Shown here piece by piece: positions 1-6,662 of a DNA stretch of 14,984 bases (position 1 is the stretch's first letter; the number at the start of each line of letters is the position of its first letter). The stretch is from CAYWRO01 sp964460345. GTDB taxonomy: Bacteria; Planctomycetota; Phycisphaerae; Phycisphaerales; UBA1924. Below the pieces are notes generated by a model. It worked only from the letters and a program-made list of their open reading frames with translations, was not told where the DNA came from and searched no databases. The stretch is taken from the NCBI GenBank assembly GCA_964460345.1, contig CAYWRO010000081.1:1-14984 (forward strand). Direction: 5' to 3'. The position numbers were made by a program, and so were the translations under genes.

Positions 1-515
1 CACCCACCGGCACCCCCACCGGCCCCAACACCAGCGTCTCCCCCACCGCCTACGCCCCCGACGGCCCCCTTCAGCCCTGCCTCCGCGGCGAGTTGCAGCC
101 GGCGGGTCTCACGCACGCCCATGCCGCGGCCGTCGGCGACGACCATGGCTGCCCCCGGGCTGCGGAGGGCCAGATCAATGGCCCACAGGCGCGAGGCGTC
201 GTCGGGGGGCATGACGAAGATAGAGCGATCCAGAAGCGAGCCGGCCTGTTCCTGCGTCCCCAGGCGGGCCAGGGCGTGGCCGACCGTGCGGGGCTCCACG
301 CCGACCCAAACCACGCAACCTGTTGATTTACAGATGTTTGCAGCACAGCAAGCCGCGAAGAACCCGGTGGGAGGCCGCCGGGAGACCCACTCGTGTACGC
401 CGCGGCGGAGCTCCAGGCCAAGGATGGCGGTCCAGGTTGAGCCCGTGGCACTCGGGGTCGTGAGCGCTTCGCGCTCTTGGAGGATGCGAACGAGATTGTC
501 GAGCGATGGCCGCAT
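1..515 (-). CDS. ImuA-like RecA-related protein, 3'-truncated by window edge
   Basis: Reading the minus strand from the ATG at 515-513 gives 171 codons with no stop before the left edge, so only the N-terminal part is present. The protein has the outline of the ImuA/SulA-like RecA-related family: a start motif RRGVHEWV, a GCVVWVG strand, then LLDRSIFV, LWAIDLALRSP, a VVADGRG strand and TRRLQLAAEAG. Family members act with ImuB and DnaE2 in SOS-induced translesion synthesis; I see no Walker A loop in this part, as in ImuA. After RRLQLAAEAG comes a tract of about 25 residues made almost only of Gly, Ala, Val and Asp (positions 1-68), which looks like an inserted linker. A good Shine-Dalgarno AAAGG lies 8 nt upstream of the ATG. 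The gene is divergent from the exported protein at 706. ImuB and DnaE2 would be expected beyond the left edge. The family call is by recognised motifs only. Confidence 0.6.
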   Translation of the reverse strand, partial: MRPSLDNLVRILQEREALTTPSATGSTWTAILGLELRRGVHEWVSRRPPTGFFAACCAANICKSTGCVVWVGVEPRTVGHALARLGTQEQAGSLLDRSIFVMPPDDASRLWAIDLALRSPGAAMVVADGRGMGVRETRRLQLAAEAGLKGAVGGVGGGGDAGVGAGGGAGG

Positions 516-524
516 TGGGTAAGC

Positions 525-556
525 CTTTGTTCGGCTATTTTGCCATCCGAACAAAG
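525..556. promoter_or_regulatory. Inverted repeat over the imuA-like promoter, candidate operator
   Basis: A perfect 10-bp inverted repeat, CTTTGTTCGG at 525-534 and CCGAACAAAG at 547-556, with a 12-nt spacer. It covers the proposed -10 element and the ribosome binding site of the minus-strand ImuA-like gene. The GTTCG/CGAAC half sites are like those in several LexA operators, but the spacing and orientation differ from the Bacillus-type CGAAC-N4-GTTCG box, so LexA is only a suggestion. It could also fold as a hairpin at the start of the mRNA. Confidence 0.45.
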
Positions 557-565
557 CCCAGTCAA
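537..565 (-). promoter_or_regulatory. Candidate sigma-70 type promoter of the imuA-like gene
   Basis: On the minus strand TTGACT (565-560) matches the -35 consensus in five of six positions. A 17-nt spacer leads to CAAAAT (542-537), which matches the -10 consensus in four of six. The predicted start site is near 530, giving a leader of about 15 nt before the ATG at 515. Confidence 0.4.
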
Positions 566-694
566 GCTTTTGAAAGACTGATAACCTAGGGAAAGTCCGG
601 GAACTGATGGAATTGGGCAAATCACCTTCTCTGGATCTTGCAGTGGGTCTGAGAGCGGGTAAACTCACCCACGCATCCGTGCTACTTTTGCGCG

Positions 695-699
695 AAAGG
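695..699 (+). promoter_or_regulatory. Ribosome binding site deciding a GTG start at 706
   Basis: AAAGG sits 6 nt before the GTG at 706. That GTG opens directly onto a signal peptide, whereas the upstream in-frame ATG at 607 would add 33 residues that hide the signal peptide. Confidence 0.55.
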
Positions 700-705
700 C
701 TTCCT

Positions 706-1401
706 GTGAAGGCTCTCATTTCTGCCATCGTCGGTGGTCTGATGACAACGGCTGCTCTGGCTGATCGGGTTGAGGTGCCTGTGACCGGGCTTCTGGACGT
801 CTCGGACAGCGTTTCGATGTCGCATGTCATTGCGCCCACGGATGTTGCGGGGCGTTTTGCGTACAACCCCACCGGCTCTGCGGTGGCCGCGTTCGGCCTC
901 TCGTCGCTTTCGCCGGTGTTCAACGGCGTTGATGGCAGGGCGGCCGGGTTCTGGCACTTCAGTGTCGCGTCTTTATCTGCCGAGATGACGGCGATGATGG
1001 ATACCGGGGCCGAGTGGCACTGGGCGTGGAGCGATATGCGCGTCCTGAACGGCATGGGAGCCAATCCGACGGACTTCCAGAGCCTGCAGATGAAGGTTGG
1101 CCACACCGGGACGTTTGACGACGTGAACGGCCAGTGGGTGCAGGACGGCTCCGTCTGGTCCTACGCATCCATCGACTGGTCGACCGGCACGGGCGTCTTT
1201 GCTTTCGTCACCGACGATGTGAGCTTCCTGAACCTGAGCGATGCCGCGTACGCCGGCTGGATTTCCGCCATCAGCGGCCAGGGGAGCATGCTCGAGGGAC
1301 GCGGCACGACGAACGCCATTCCGCTGCCGACGCCGGCCATGCTGACGACGGCCGGGTTTCTCGGGTTTGTCGGGCTTCGCCGCCGCCGCCTGGCCCGGTG
1401 A
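706..1401 (+). CDS. Exported protein with PEP-CTERM-like C-terminal sorting signal
   Basis: From the GTG at 706 the product is 231 aa. It starts with a classic signal peptide, MKALISAIVGGLMTTAALA, with likely cleavage after Ala19. The middle (residues 20-202) is hydrophilic and rich in Gly, Ser, Asp, Trp and Met; I recognise no enzyme motif. The last 29 residues form a sorting signal: PLPTPAM at about 206-212, a hydrophobic helix (LTTAGFLGFVGL) and a basic tail RRRRLAR. This matches the layout of PEP-CTERM proteins, which are handled by exosortase in exopolysaccharide-producing bacteria, but has PTP in place of the PEP core, a variant I associate with planctomycetes. The gene is followed by a strong terminator, so it is probably monocistronic. 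Its position next to rhamnose genes fits a cell-surface or matrix role, but that is inference. No exosortase gene is in the window. Confidence 0.75.
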   Translation: MKALISAIVGGLMTTAALADRVEVPVTGLLDVSDSVSMSHVIAPTDVAGRFAYNPTGSAVAAFGLSSLSPVFNGVDGRAAGFWHFSVASLSAEMTAMMDTGAEWHWAWSDMRVLNGMGANPTDFQSLQMKVGHTGTFDDVNGQWVQDGSVWSYASIDWSTGTGVFAFVTDDVSFLNLSDAAYAGWISAISGQGSMLEGRGTTNAIPLPTPAMLTTAGFLGFVGLRRRRLAR

Positions 1402-1429
1402 ATGCAAGAAACATGCCGATGATCCATGC

Positions 1430-1456
1430 ACCCCGCGCAAAGCGGGGTATTTTGTT
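1430..1456 (+). terminator. Rho-independent terminator after the PEP-CTERM-type gene
   Basis: A 7-bp GC-rich stem, ACCCCGC (1430-1436) with GCGGGGT (1442-1448), closes a 5-nt loop and runs into the T-rich tract TATTTTGTT. It separates the exported protein from the rml genes. Confidence 0.8.
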
Positions 1457-1564
1457 CTTATGGGTGGGGAGCCGTATGCCGATGCCACTTTCCAATGCCC
1501 CCTCCCCTGTGGTCCGCAGGCGGATCAGGTACCATAAGCCCCTTGCTCTGACAGGAGTTCTGCG

Positions 1565-2332
1565 ATGAAAGGCGTCATTCTGGCTGGTGGACTCGGGACG
1601 CGGCTGCGCCCGCTCACCTCGGTCACCAACAAGCATCTGCTGCCCGTCTACGACCAGCCGATGATCCATTACCCGATCCAGTGCCTGCTGAACGCCGGCA
1701 TTCGGGACATCATCATCGTGACAGGCGGCGATCATGCCGGCGACTTCCTGAAGCTGCTCAAGAACGGCCGGCACCTCGGGATCCGGCACCTGGAGTACGC
1801 CTACCAGGAAGGCGAAGGCGGCATTGCTGACGCGCTGAAGCTTGCCGAGGAGTTCGCCGACGGCGAGAAGATCTGCGTCGTGCTGGGGGACAACATCATC
1901 GAGCGGGACATCCGCAAGGCGGCAGGCGACTTCTTCACGCAGCCGTCGGGGGCCAAGTTGCTGCTGAAGCAGGTGCCGGATCCGCAGCGCTTCGGCGTCG
2001 TGCGGTTTGAGGATGACAATCCGGACTCTCCCATCGCCGAGATCATCGAGAAGCCCACCAAGGCGCCGAGCAACTACGCGGTGACGGGAATCTACTTCTA
2101 CGACTCGACCGTGTTCGACATCTGCAACGAGCAGGAGCCGAGCGCGCGAGGCGAACTGGAGATTACCGACGTCAACAACACGTATCTCCGCCGCGGCGAT
2201 CTGACGCACGACATTCTGGAGGGGTGGTGGACGGACGCGGGGACGTTTGAAAGCCTGTTCCGCGCGGCCAAGCTGGTTGCCGAAGGCGGCGCGAACCGCG
2301 CCTCGAAGGCGATTCCCGCGGAGGTGAGATGA
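1565..2332 (+). CDS. rmlA: Glucose-1-phosphate thymidylyltransferase, short form
   Basis: A sugar-phosphate nucleotidyltransferase of 255 aa that would join glucose-1-phosphate to dTTP, the first step to dTDP-rhamnose. It opens with the nucleotide-binding signature GGLGTRLRPLT (residues 8-18) followed by Lys23 in TNKHLLP. GEGGIADAL (83-91) and the metal-binding region VLGDN (106-110, Asp109) follow, and then EIIEKP in the sugar-binding part. At 255 aa it is shorter than the classical tetrameric RmlA of about 290 aa and lacks the C-terminal helical extension, so its assembly and feedback control may differ. AGGAG lies 7 nt before the ATG. The stop overlaps the start of the next gene (ATGA). 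A weak -10-like TACCAT at 1530-1535 lacks a clear -35 partner. The dTTP preference is inferred from the neighbouring rml genes. Confidence 0.85.
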   Translation: MKGVILAGGLGTRLRPLTSVTNKHLLPVYDQPMIHYPIQCLLNAGIRDIIIVTGGDHAGDFLKLLKNGRHLGIRHLEYAYQEGEGGIADALKLAEEFADGEKICVVLGDNIIERDIRKAAGDFFTQPSGAKLLLKQVPDPQRFGVVRFEDDNPDSPIAEIIEKPTKAPSNYAVTGIYFYDSTVFDICNEQEPSARGELEITDVNNTYLRRGDLTHDILEGWWTDAGTFESLFRAAKLVAEGGANRASKAIPAEVR

Positions 2333-2889
2333 GCCAGTCGACAGTCAGCCCTGTTTCTGCGCCTGCTGCTGCGCACGGGTCTTCGGTCCAGCCGGTGAAT
2401 CCGACTGCGCCGCGCACCTTTGAAGGGGCGCTGCCGGACGCCTGGGCACTGGCCAAGGCTGAGCTTGAGCCGGTGTTCGTGCCGATCAAGCCGTACTGCG
2501 ACGACCGCGGGTGGTCGTACATGAACCAGATGCAGGGGGTGATGACGGCCGAGGGGCAGATCAACTTCTCGCTGCAGTACCCCGGCGTGATCAAGGCGTG
2601 GCATCGGCACAAGCACCAGACGGACTTCTGGATGTGCCTGCACGGGCACCTGAAGGTCGGGGTATATCGCCAGGATGACCATCGGGCGTGGACGGTCGTG
2701 ACGGGCCAGATGCGACCGGGCGTCGTGATCATCCCGCCGCCGCTCTGGCACGGGGCAGCGACCGTGGGCGACCAGCCGGCGGGGCTGCTCTATTACGTAA
2801 CACGTGCGTTCGATCCGGCCAACCCGGATGAGGAGCGCCGGGCGTTTGACAGCGTGGTCGGGTTCCCGTGGGCGCCGCAGCACCGCTGA
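2329..2889 (+). CDS. rmlC: dTDP-4-dehydrorhamnose 3,5-epimerase-like cupin
   Basis: A 186-aa cupin in the position of RmlC, which epimerises C3 and C5 of dTDP-4-keto-6-deoxyglucose. The segment PGVIKAWHRHKHQTDFW (85-101) aligns with the GVLRGLHYQ region of RmlC. His92 corresponds to the catalytic base, and a further His94 makes an HxH. HLKVGVYR supplies the next strand, and PPPLWHGA (127-133) matches the IPPGFAHGF strand with His131. The last stretch, YYVTRAFDPANPDEERR, matches the YxxTxxYxPxxE end region. The first 40 residues are a Pro/Ala/Ser-rich extension with no counterpart in classical RmlC. The protein is clearly divergent, with a Trp next to the catalytic His and an HRHKH cluster. 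I use the gene name because of the motifs and the A-C-D-B context; a related cupin with another substrate is possible. Confidence 0.7.
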   Translation: MSQSTVSPVSAPAAAHGSSVQPVNPTAPRTFEGALPDAWALAKAELEPVFVPIKPYCDDRGWSYMNQMQGVMTAEGQINFSLQYPGVIKAWHRHKHQTDFWMCLHGHLKVGVYRQDDHRAWTVVTGQMRPGVVIIPPPLWHGAATVGDQPAGLLYYVTRAFDPANPDEERRAFDSVVGFPWAPQHR

Positions 2890-3752
2890 TGTCGACAGGC
2901 CGGGCCAATCCGAAGCACGTGCTCATCCTCGGCGCGGCGGGGATGCTGGGACGCGCCTGGCGCGAGTTGCTGGCGCGTGAAGGGATCGAGTTCGCCGCGA
3001 CGGATTCGCGAGAACTGGACATCTGCGACGAGGCGGCGCTGGCGCGCAGCGTCGATGGCCGGTTCGACACGATCGTGAACTGCGCGGCGTGGACGGATGT
3101 GGACGGCGCGGAGACGAACGAGGCGGCCGCAAGGCGCCTCAACGGGGACGCGGTCGCGCTGGTGGCGCGATGCGCCGAGCGCACCGGGGCGACGCTCATC
3201 CACTACAGCACCGATTACGTCTTCGACGGACACGCGACTGAGCCGATCCCTGTGGATGCGCCACGTGCGCCCGCCGGCGCGTACGGCCGCACAAAGGCGG
3301 CGGGCGAAGAGGCTTTGGAGCGGTCGAACGCTCGGCACCTGCTCATCCGCACCTCCTGGCTGTATGCCCCGTGGGGGAAGAACTTTGTGCGCACGATTGC
3401 GCGGGCGGCGCGCGAGCGAGAGGAACTGACGGTGGTGGATGACCAGCGTGGACGGCCCACCTCGTGCGAACATCTCGCCGCGGCGTCGCTGGCGCTGCTG
3501 CGGGCCGGAGCGACCGGGACACTGCACGTCAGCGACGGCGGGGACTGCACGTGGTGTGGGTTCGCGGCGGAGATCGTGCGTGTGACGGGCGCGGCCTGCC
3601 GCGTGCGCCCGATTACGACGGCGGAACTGAACCGTCCCGCGCCGCGGCCGGCGTGGAGCGTGCTGGACCTGAGCGGGACGGAAAGAATCATCGGCCCCAT
3701 GCCGCGGTGGGAGCAGAATCTCGCGGACGTTCTCGGGCGGCTGGAAGCGTGA
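2889..3752 (+). CDS. rmlD: dTDP-4-dehydrorhamnose reductase
   Basis: An NAD(P)-dependent short-chain dehydrogenase of the extended type, 287 aa from the ATG at 2889, which overlaps the previous stop by one base (TGATG). An upstream in-frame start at 2868 lies inside rmlC and is less likely. The Rossmann motif GAAGMLG is at 15-21. VNCAAWTDVDGAE (63-75) follows, as does STDYVFDG (107-114), the family signature. The catalytic pair Tyr132/Lys136 lies in AYGRTKAAGEEAL, and RTSWLYAPWGKNFV matches the conserved RTSWVYG-type segment. The enzyme would make the final reduction to dTDP-L-rhamnose. The length is normal for RmlD (about 290 aa). The closing sequence RPAWSVLDLS is also typical of the family. 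Confidence 0.88.
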   Translation: MSTGRANPKHVLILGAAGMLGRAWRELLAREGIEFAATDSRELDICDEAALARSVDGRFDTIVNCAAWTDVDGAETNEAAARRLNGDAVALVARCAERTGATLIHYSTDYVFDGHATEPIPVDAPRAPAGAYGRTKAAGEEALERSNARHLLIRTSWLYAPWGKNFVRTIARAAREREELTVVDDQRGRPTSCEHLAAASLALLRAGATGTLHVSDGGDCTWCGFAAEIVRVTGAACRVRPITTAELNRPAPRPAWSVLDLSGTERIIGPMPRWEQNLADVLGRLEA

Positions 3753-3805
3753 CCGCCAGCCGATTGATCGCCACTTGTCCAATGCTCTGACACTTGCCTC
3801 TGGCT

Positions 3806-3810
3806 GGAGA
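3806..3810 (+). promoter_or_regulatory. Ribosome binding site deciding the rmlB start at 3820
   Basis: GGAGA lies 9 nt before the ATG at 3820. That ATG gives the normal family N-terminus MNILVTGG, whereas the in-frame ATG at 3775 would add 15 unrelated residues. Confidence 0.5.
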
Positions 3811-3819
3811 CTGCGTTCC

Positions 3820-4863
3820 ATGAACATCCTCGTGACCGGCGGTTGCGGCTTCATCGGATCGAACTTCGTCCGCTTCCTGCTCAATGAGCGGCCGGACTGG
3901 ACCGTGACCAACCTGGATTCGCTCGCCTACTCCGGCAACCCGGAAAACCTGGCGGATCTTGCGGATGAGCCGCGGTATCGGTTCGTGCGCGGCGACATCT
4001 GTGACGCGAGGGCCGTTGCACCGCTGATGGAGGAATGCGACGCCGTGGTGCACATGGCCGCGGAGAGCCACGTGGACCGGTCGATTCTGGATTCCGAGCC
4101 GTTCATCCGGACAAACGTGATGGGGACTCAGACGCTGCTTGATGCGGCCCGCAAGGCGCGGGGCGGCAAGGGGATCGGCGGAAAGGGAGGACGATTCGTC
4201 TACGTGAGCACGGACGAGGTGTACGGCTCGCTTCCGCTGGACAAGCCGGAGTTGAAGTTCACCGAAGAAACGCCGCTTGAACCGAACAGCCCGTACGCCG
4301 CGAGCAAGGCGTGCGGCGATCACCTGGTGCATGCGTATCACCACACGTTTCACATGGATGTGGTGACGACGCGTTGCTCCAACAACTTCGGACCGTACCA
4401 GTTCCCGGAGAAGGTGATCCCGCTTTTCGTGACAAATCTGCTGGACGGGGAGAAGGTGCCGCTGTACGGCGACGGACTGAACGTGCGCGACTGGCTGCAC
4501 GTGGAGGACCATTGCGAGGCGATTCTGGCGGTTCTGGAGAAGGGTCGCGCCGGGGAGGTGTACAACATCGGCGGCAACAACGAGCGATCCAACCTCGAGC
4601 TGACGCACAGCATCCTCAAGATCATGGGCAAGGGGGAGGAGATGATCCGCTACGTGCAGGATCGTCCGGGGCACGATCGGCGGTACGCGATCGATGCGAG
4701 CAAGATCGAGCGGGAACTGGGCTGGCGCCCGACGCGCAGCGCCTGGCCGCAGGCGCTGGAGCGGACGCTGCACTGGTACACGGAGAATCGCGCCTGGTGG
4801 GAGCGCGTCAAGGACGGCTCCTACCGCGAGTACTACGCCAGGCAGTACGGCGCGACGACCTGA
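3820..4863 (+). CDS. rmlB: dTDP-glucose 4,6-dehydratase
   Basis: The 347-aa product is a full-length RmlB, which converts dTDP-glucose to dTDP-4-keto-6-deoxyglucose with bound NAD. Visible signatures are GGCGFIGS (7-14) for NAD binding, HMAAESHVDRSI, and STDEVYGSL (130-138) with the acid pair Asp132/Glu133 that is specific to 4,6-dehydratases. Also present are YAASK (Tyr159/Lys163), the RCSNNFGPYQFPEKVIPLF substrate loop, GDGLNVRDWLHVEDH, and DRPGHDRRYAID near the C-terminus. A short Gly/Lys-rich insertion (RKARGGKGIGGKGG) precedes the STDE strand and is not usual. The gene is 67 nt downstream of rmlD and ends 198 nt before eboD. Its product feeds RmlC and RmlD. Confidence 0.93.
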   Translation: MNILVTGGCGFIGSNFVRFLLNERPDWTVTNLDSLAYSGNPENLADLADEPRYRFVRGDICDARAVAPLMEECDAVVHMAAESHVDRSILDSEPFIRTNVMGTQTLLDAARKARGGKGIGGKGGRFVYVSTDEVYGSLPLDKPELKFTEETPLEPNSPYAASKACGDHLVHAYHHTFHMDVVTTRCSNNFGPYQFPEKVIPLFVTNLLDGEKVPLYGDGLNVRDWLHVEDHCEAILAVLEKGRAGEVYNIGGNNERSNLELTHSILKIMGKGEEMIRYVQDRPGHDRRYAIDASKIERELGWRPTRSAWPQALERTLHWYTENRAWWERVKDGSYREYYARQYGATT

Positions 4864-4874
4864 AACGACGTGGT

Positions 4875-4901
4875 CCGCACAACCCGCACAGCCCGCACAG
4901 C
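4875..4901 (+). repeat. Three tandem copies of a 9-nt unit
   Basis: CCGCACAAC followed by two copies of CCGCACAGC, ending in related sequence CGGCGCACC. It lies in the spacer between rmlB and eboD. At 4933-4948 the same spacer also holds a small hairpin (GCGGG, 6-nt loop, CCCGC) without a T-tract. Confidence 0.5.
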
Positions 4902-4987
4902 CGGCGCACCCGGGCGATCTCGTCCGCACGCGGCGGGTTGCAGCCCGCGCATCCACCCCGGCTTCACCCGTCCGCAAGGGCGATCCG

Positions 4988-5017
4988 TTGGGCGAACGTG
5001 TGCGTATGAGCTACGCT
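4988..5017 (+). promoter_or_regulatory. Weak candidate promoter before the ebo cluster
   Basis: TTGGGC (4988-4993), an 18-nt spacer and TACGCT (5012-5017) form a poor sigma-70-like pair 45 nt before the proposed eboD start. The 198-nt gap after rmlB is the largest within the plus-strand gene run from 1565 to 12006, so a promoter is expected here, but the match is weak. Confidence 0.25.
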
Positions 5018-5061
5018 GTGAGCCGGCTCTCCCGCTCGCCGCGACCCCTGTGCTGCAGCCC

Positions 5062-6258
5062 ATGCCCGTTGACGCCCGCATCCAGCTCGACTTTCCTCAT
5101 CGCTTGCGCTTCACGCAGGACGTTTTTGCACCACAAAACCGGGCGCTGGTTGAATTGCTTGCAGGGTCGGGGGCGGCGGCAGGGACTGGAGATCGACCGG
5201 GGCCGGCGCGAGCCCTGCTCTGCCTGGACGCTGGCGTGGCGGACGCCTGGCCGGACCTCGCCGCGCGAGCGGCTGCGTACGCGCATGCCCACGCAGGGCA
5301 ACTGGCCTTTGCGGGCGAGCCAGTGATCCTCCCAGGCGGGGAACGGGCCAAGAACGATCCGGCCGTGCTGCAGGAGGTGCTCCGGGCGATTCACGATGCC
5401 GGACTCTGCCGGCGGTCGTACCTGATCGTCGTCGGCGGCGGGGCTGTGCTGGACGTGGCCGGATACGCCGCGGCGACGGCGCACCGGGGCATTCGCCTGA
5501 TCCGGATTCCATCAACGACGCTGTCGCAGGACGACTCGGGGGTGGGGGTCAAAAACGGAGTCAACGCGTTCGGCAAGAAGAACTACCTGGGTGCGTTCGC
5601 GGTGCCCTGGGCGGTCATCAACGATGAGGCCCTGCTCACGACGCTGAGCGATCGCGACTGGCGGGCGGGATTCAGCGAAGCGGTGAAGGTGGCGTTGCTG
5701 AAGGATGCAGAGCTGTTTGAGCGCCTTGAGCAGACGGCCGCGGCGATCCGCGAGCGCGAAATGGAAGCGGCGGTGCCGGTGATCCGCCGGAGTGCGGAGT
5801 TGCACCTGGACCACATCGCCCGCGGCGGCGATCCTTTTGAACTGCTGCACGCGCGTCCGCTGGACTTCGGCCACTGGGCCGCGCACAAGCTGGAGCAACT
5901 GACCGGCTTCGAGTTGCCACACGGCGATGCGGTGGCGATCGGGCTGGCGCTGGATGTGACATACGCGCGGCTGGCGCGCCTGTTAGACGGCGCGACGGCC
6001 GAGCGCGTGCTGCAGTGCCTGGAATTGCTCGGACTGCCGCTCGCGCATCCGCGGCTGGGGGATGCGTCCCTGCTCGACGGGCTGGAGGAGTTCCGGGAAC
6101 ACCTCGGGGGACGGTTGACGATCACGCTGCTCAAGAAGATCGGCGAGCCGGTCGATGTGCACGAGATGGACGCCGGGCTCGTGCGGCGGGCCGCCTCGGA
6201 GCTCCTCGCCCGTCAGCCGACGTGCGCGACGAACGGGTATCATCGCACGACGGCCTGA
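5062..6258 (+). CDS. eboD: 3-dehydroquinate synthase-like cyclase EboD
   Basis: A 398-aa member of the sugar-phosphate cyclase (AroB) family. I chose the ATG at 5062 because the family-like part begins there; a GTG at 5050 is also possible, and the longer open frame from 4870 gives Arg/Thr-rich sequence unlike any protein. No good Shine-Dalgarno is visible. The NAD-binding signature VVGGGAVLDVAGYAAA starts at about 123, and then RIPSTTLSQDDSGVGVKNGVN. The zinc ligands are kept: Glu206 (GFSEAVK), His271 (LDFGHW) and His287 (LPHGDAVA). However, the usual LNLGHTFGHA motif reads LDFGHWAAHK: the Asn is Asp268, while His275 remains. The Lys normally found in the C-terminal DKK segment is missing (EFREHLGGRLTI). 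These changes recall cyclases that do not make dehydroquinate, so I expect a different substrate or product from AroB. It leads the ebo cluster. Confidence 0.8.
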   Translation: MPVDARIQLDFPHRLRFTQDVFAPQNRALVELLAGSGAAAGTGDRPGPARALLCLDAGVADAWPDLAARAAAYAHAHAGQLAFAGEPVILPGGERAKNDPAVLQEVLRAIHDAGLCRRSYLIVVGGGAVLDVAGYAAATAHRGIRLIRIPSTTLSQDDSGVGVKNGVNAFGKKNYLGAFAVPWAVINDEALLTTLSDRDWRAGFSEAVKVALLKDAELFERLEQTAAAIREREMEAAVPVIRRSAELHLDHIARGGDPFELLHARPLDFGHWAAHKLEQLTGFELPHGDAVAIGLALDVTYARLARLLDGATAERVLQCLELLGLPLAHPRLGDASLLDGLEEFREHLGGRLTITLLKKIGEPVDVHEMDAGLVRRAASELLARQPTCATNGYHRTTA

Positions 6259-6308
6259 CGGCTCGACGTTCGCGATCTCGCTGAATCGATAATCGGAAGC
6301 AGTGCAGC

Positions 6309-6662
6309 ATGGCTGAAAGAGCAGAGCCAACCTGTCCCGCCACGCGCCAACGCGTGCTTGACCTGTACTTTCTCGAGCACCGGGCGAAGCTGATCGACAT
6401 CGCGGCCTTTCTGGACCGCATGGATCGGGCGCGTGATGCGGCAGATGGAGCGGGCGACGATTTCCGTCTGACCGCCTTTCGCGCGGCAATGGACATCCTC
6501 ATCGACGACAGAAGCGAGAAGGCCCGGCGTGTGCTCGAACTCCTGAGCGATCCGACGCAGGAGCCGATCCCCGCGGCGGGCACCAAAGGCGCAACAGGCG
6601 CCTGGCCGGGCGGACCGAACCTCGGACAACGCGACGCCGCCGGGCGGGAGGCGGGACGATGA
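6309..6662 (+). CDS. Small conserved-looking protein in the ebo cluster
   Basis: A 117-aa protein between eboD and eboB. GGAAG lies 9 nt before the ATG, and the stop overlaps the eboB start by 4 nt (ATGA), so it is very likely translated. It has no signal peptide or membrane helix. Residues 12-85 look helical: RQRVLDLYFLEHRAKLIDIA, then FLDRMDRARD, then TAFRAAMDILID and ARRVLELLSDP. The last 35 residues are Gly/Ala/Pro-rich and probably disordered. Other ebo clusters carry eboA, a protein of unknown function that I recall as roughly twice this length. I cannot show homology to EboA from the sequence, so no symbol is given. It may be a shortened EboA equivalent or a separate accessory subunit that binds a neighbouring Ebo protein. 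Confidence 0.7.
   Translation: MAERAEPTCPATRQRVLDLYFLEHRAKLIDIAAFLDRMDRARDAADGAGDDFRLTAFRAAMDILIDDRSEKARRVLELLSDPTQEPIPAAGTKGATGAWPGGPNLGQRDAAGREAGR

Larger units (their letters stand above)
1565..4863 (+). other. dTDP-L-rhamnose gene cluster, order A-C-D-B
   Basis: Four co-directional genes give the complete set of family members for turning glucose-1-phosphate into dTDP-L-rhamnose: nucleotidyltransferase, 3,5-epimerase, 4-reductase and 4,6-dehydratase. The first three overlap by 4 nt and 1 nt at their stop/start codons, so they are translationally coupled. The dehydratase follows after 67 nt with its own ribosome binding site. The set probably supplies activated rhamnose for a surface polymer or a glycosylated metabolite. 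No glycosyltransferase is visible in the window. Confidence 0.8.

Noticed and set aside
71..625. Open frame of 184 codons on the minus strand
   Set aside because: It is the shadow of the ImuA-like gene in another minus-strand frame. The protein is Ser/Pro/Arg-rich with no family features, while the frame starting at 515 shows conserved motifs.
607..705. Upstream ATG for the PEP-CTERM-type gene
   Set aside because: It would put 33 residues before a clear signal peptide; the GTG at 706 has a good AAAGG at 6 nt.
3688..4977. Long open frame of 429 codons opposite rmlB
   Set aside because: Antisense to a complete RmlB. The translation is rich in Arg, Val, His and Leu without motifs, as expected for the reverse of a GC-rich gene.
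4870..5061. Extended N-terminus for eboD
   Set aside because: The added 64 residues are Arg/Thr/Pro-rich and partly encoded by a 9-nt tandem repeat; family similarity begins only after 5062.
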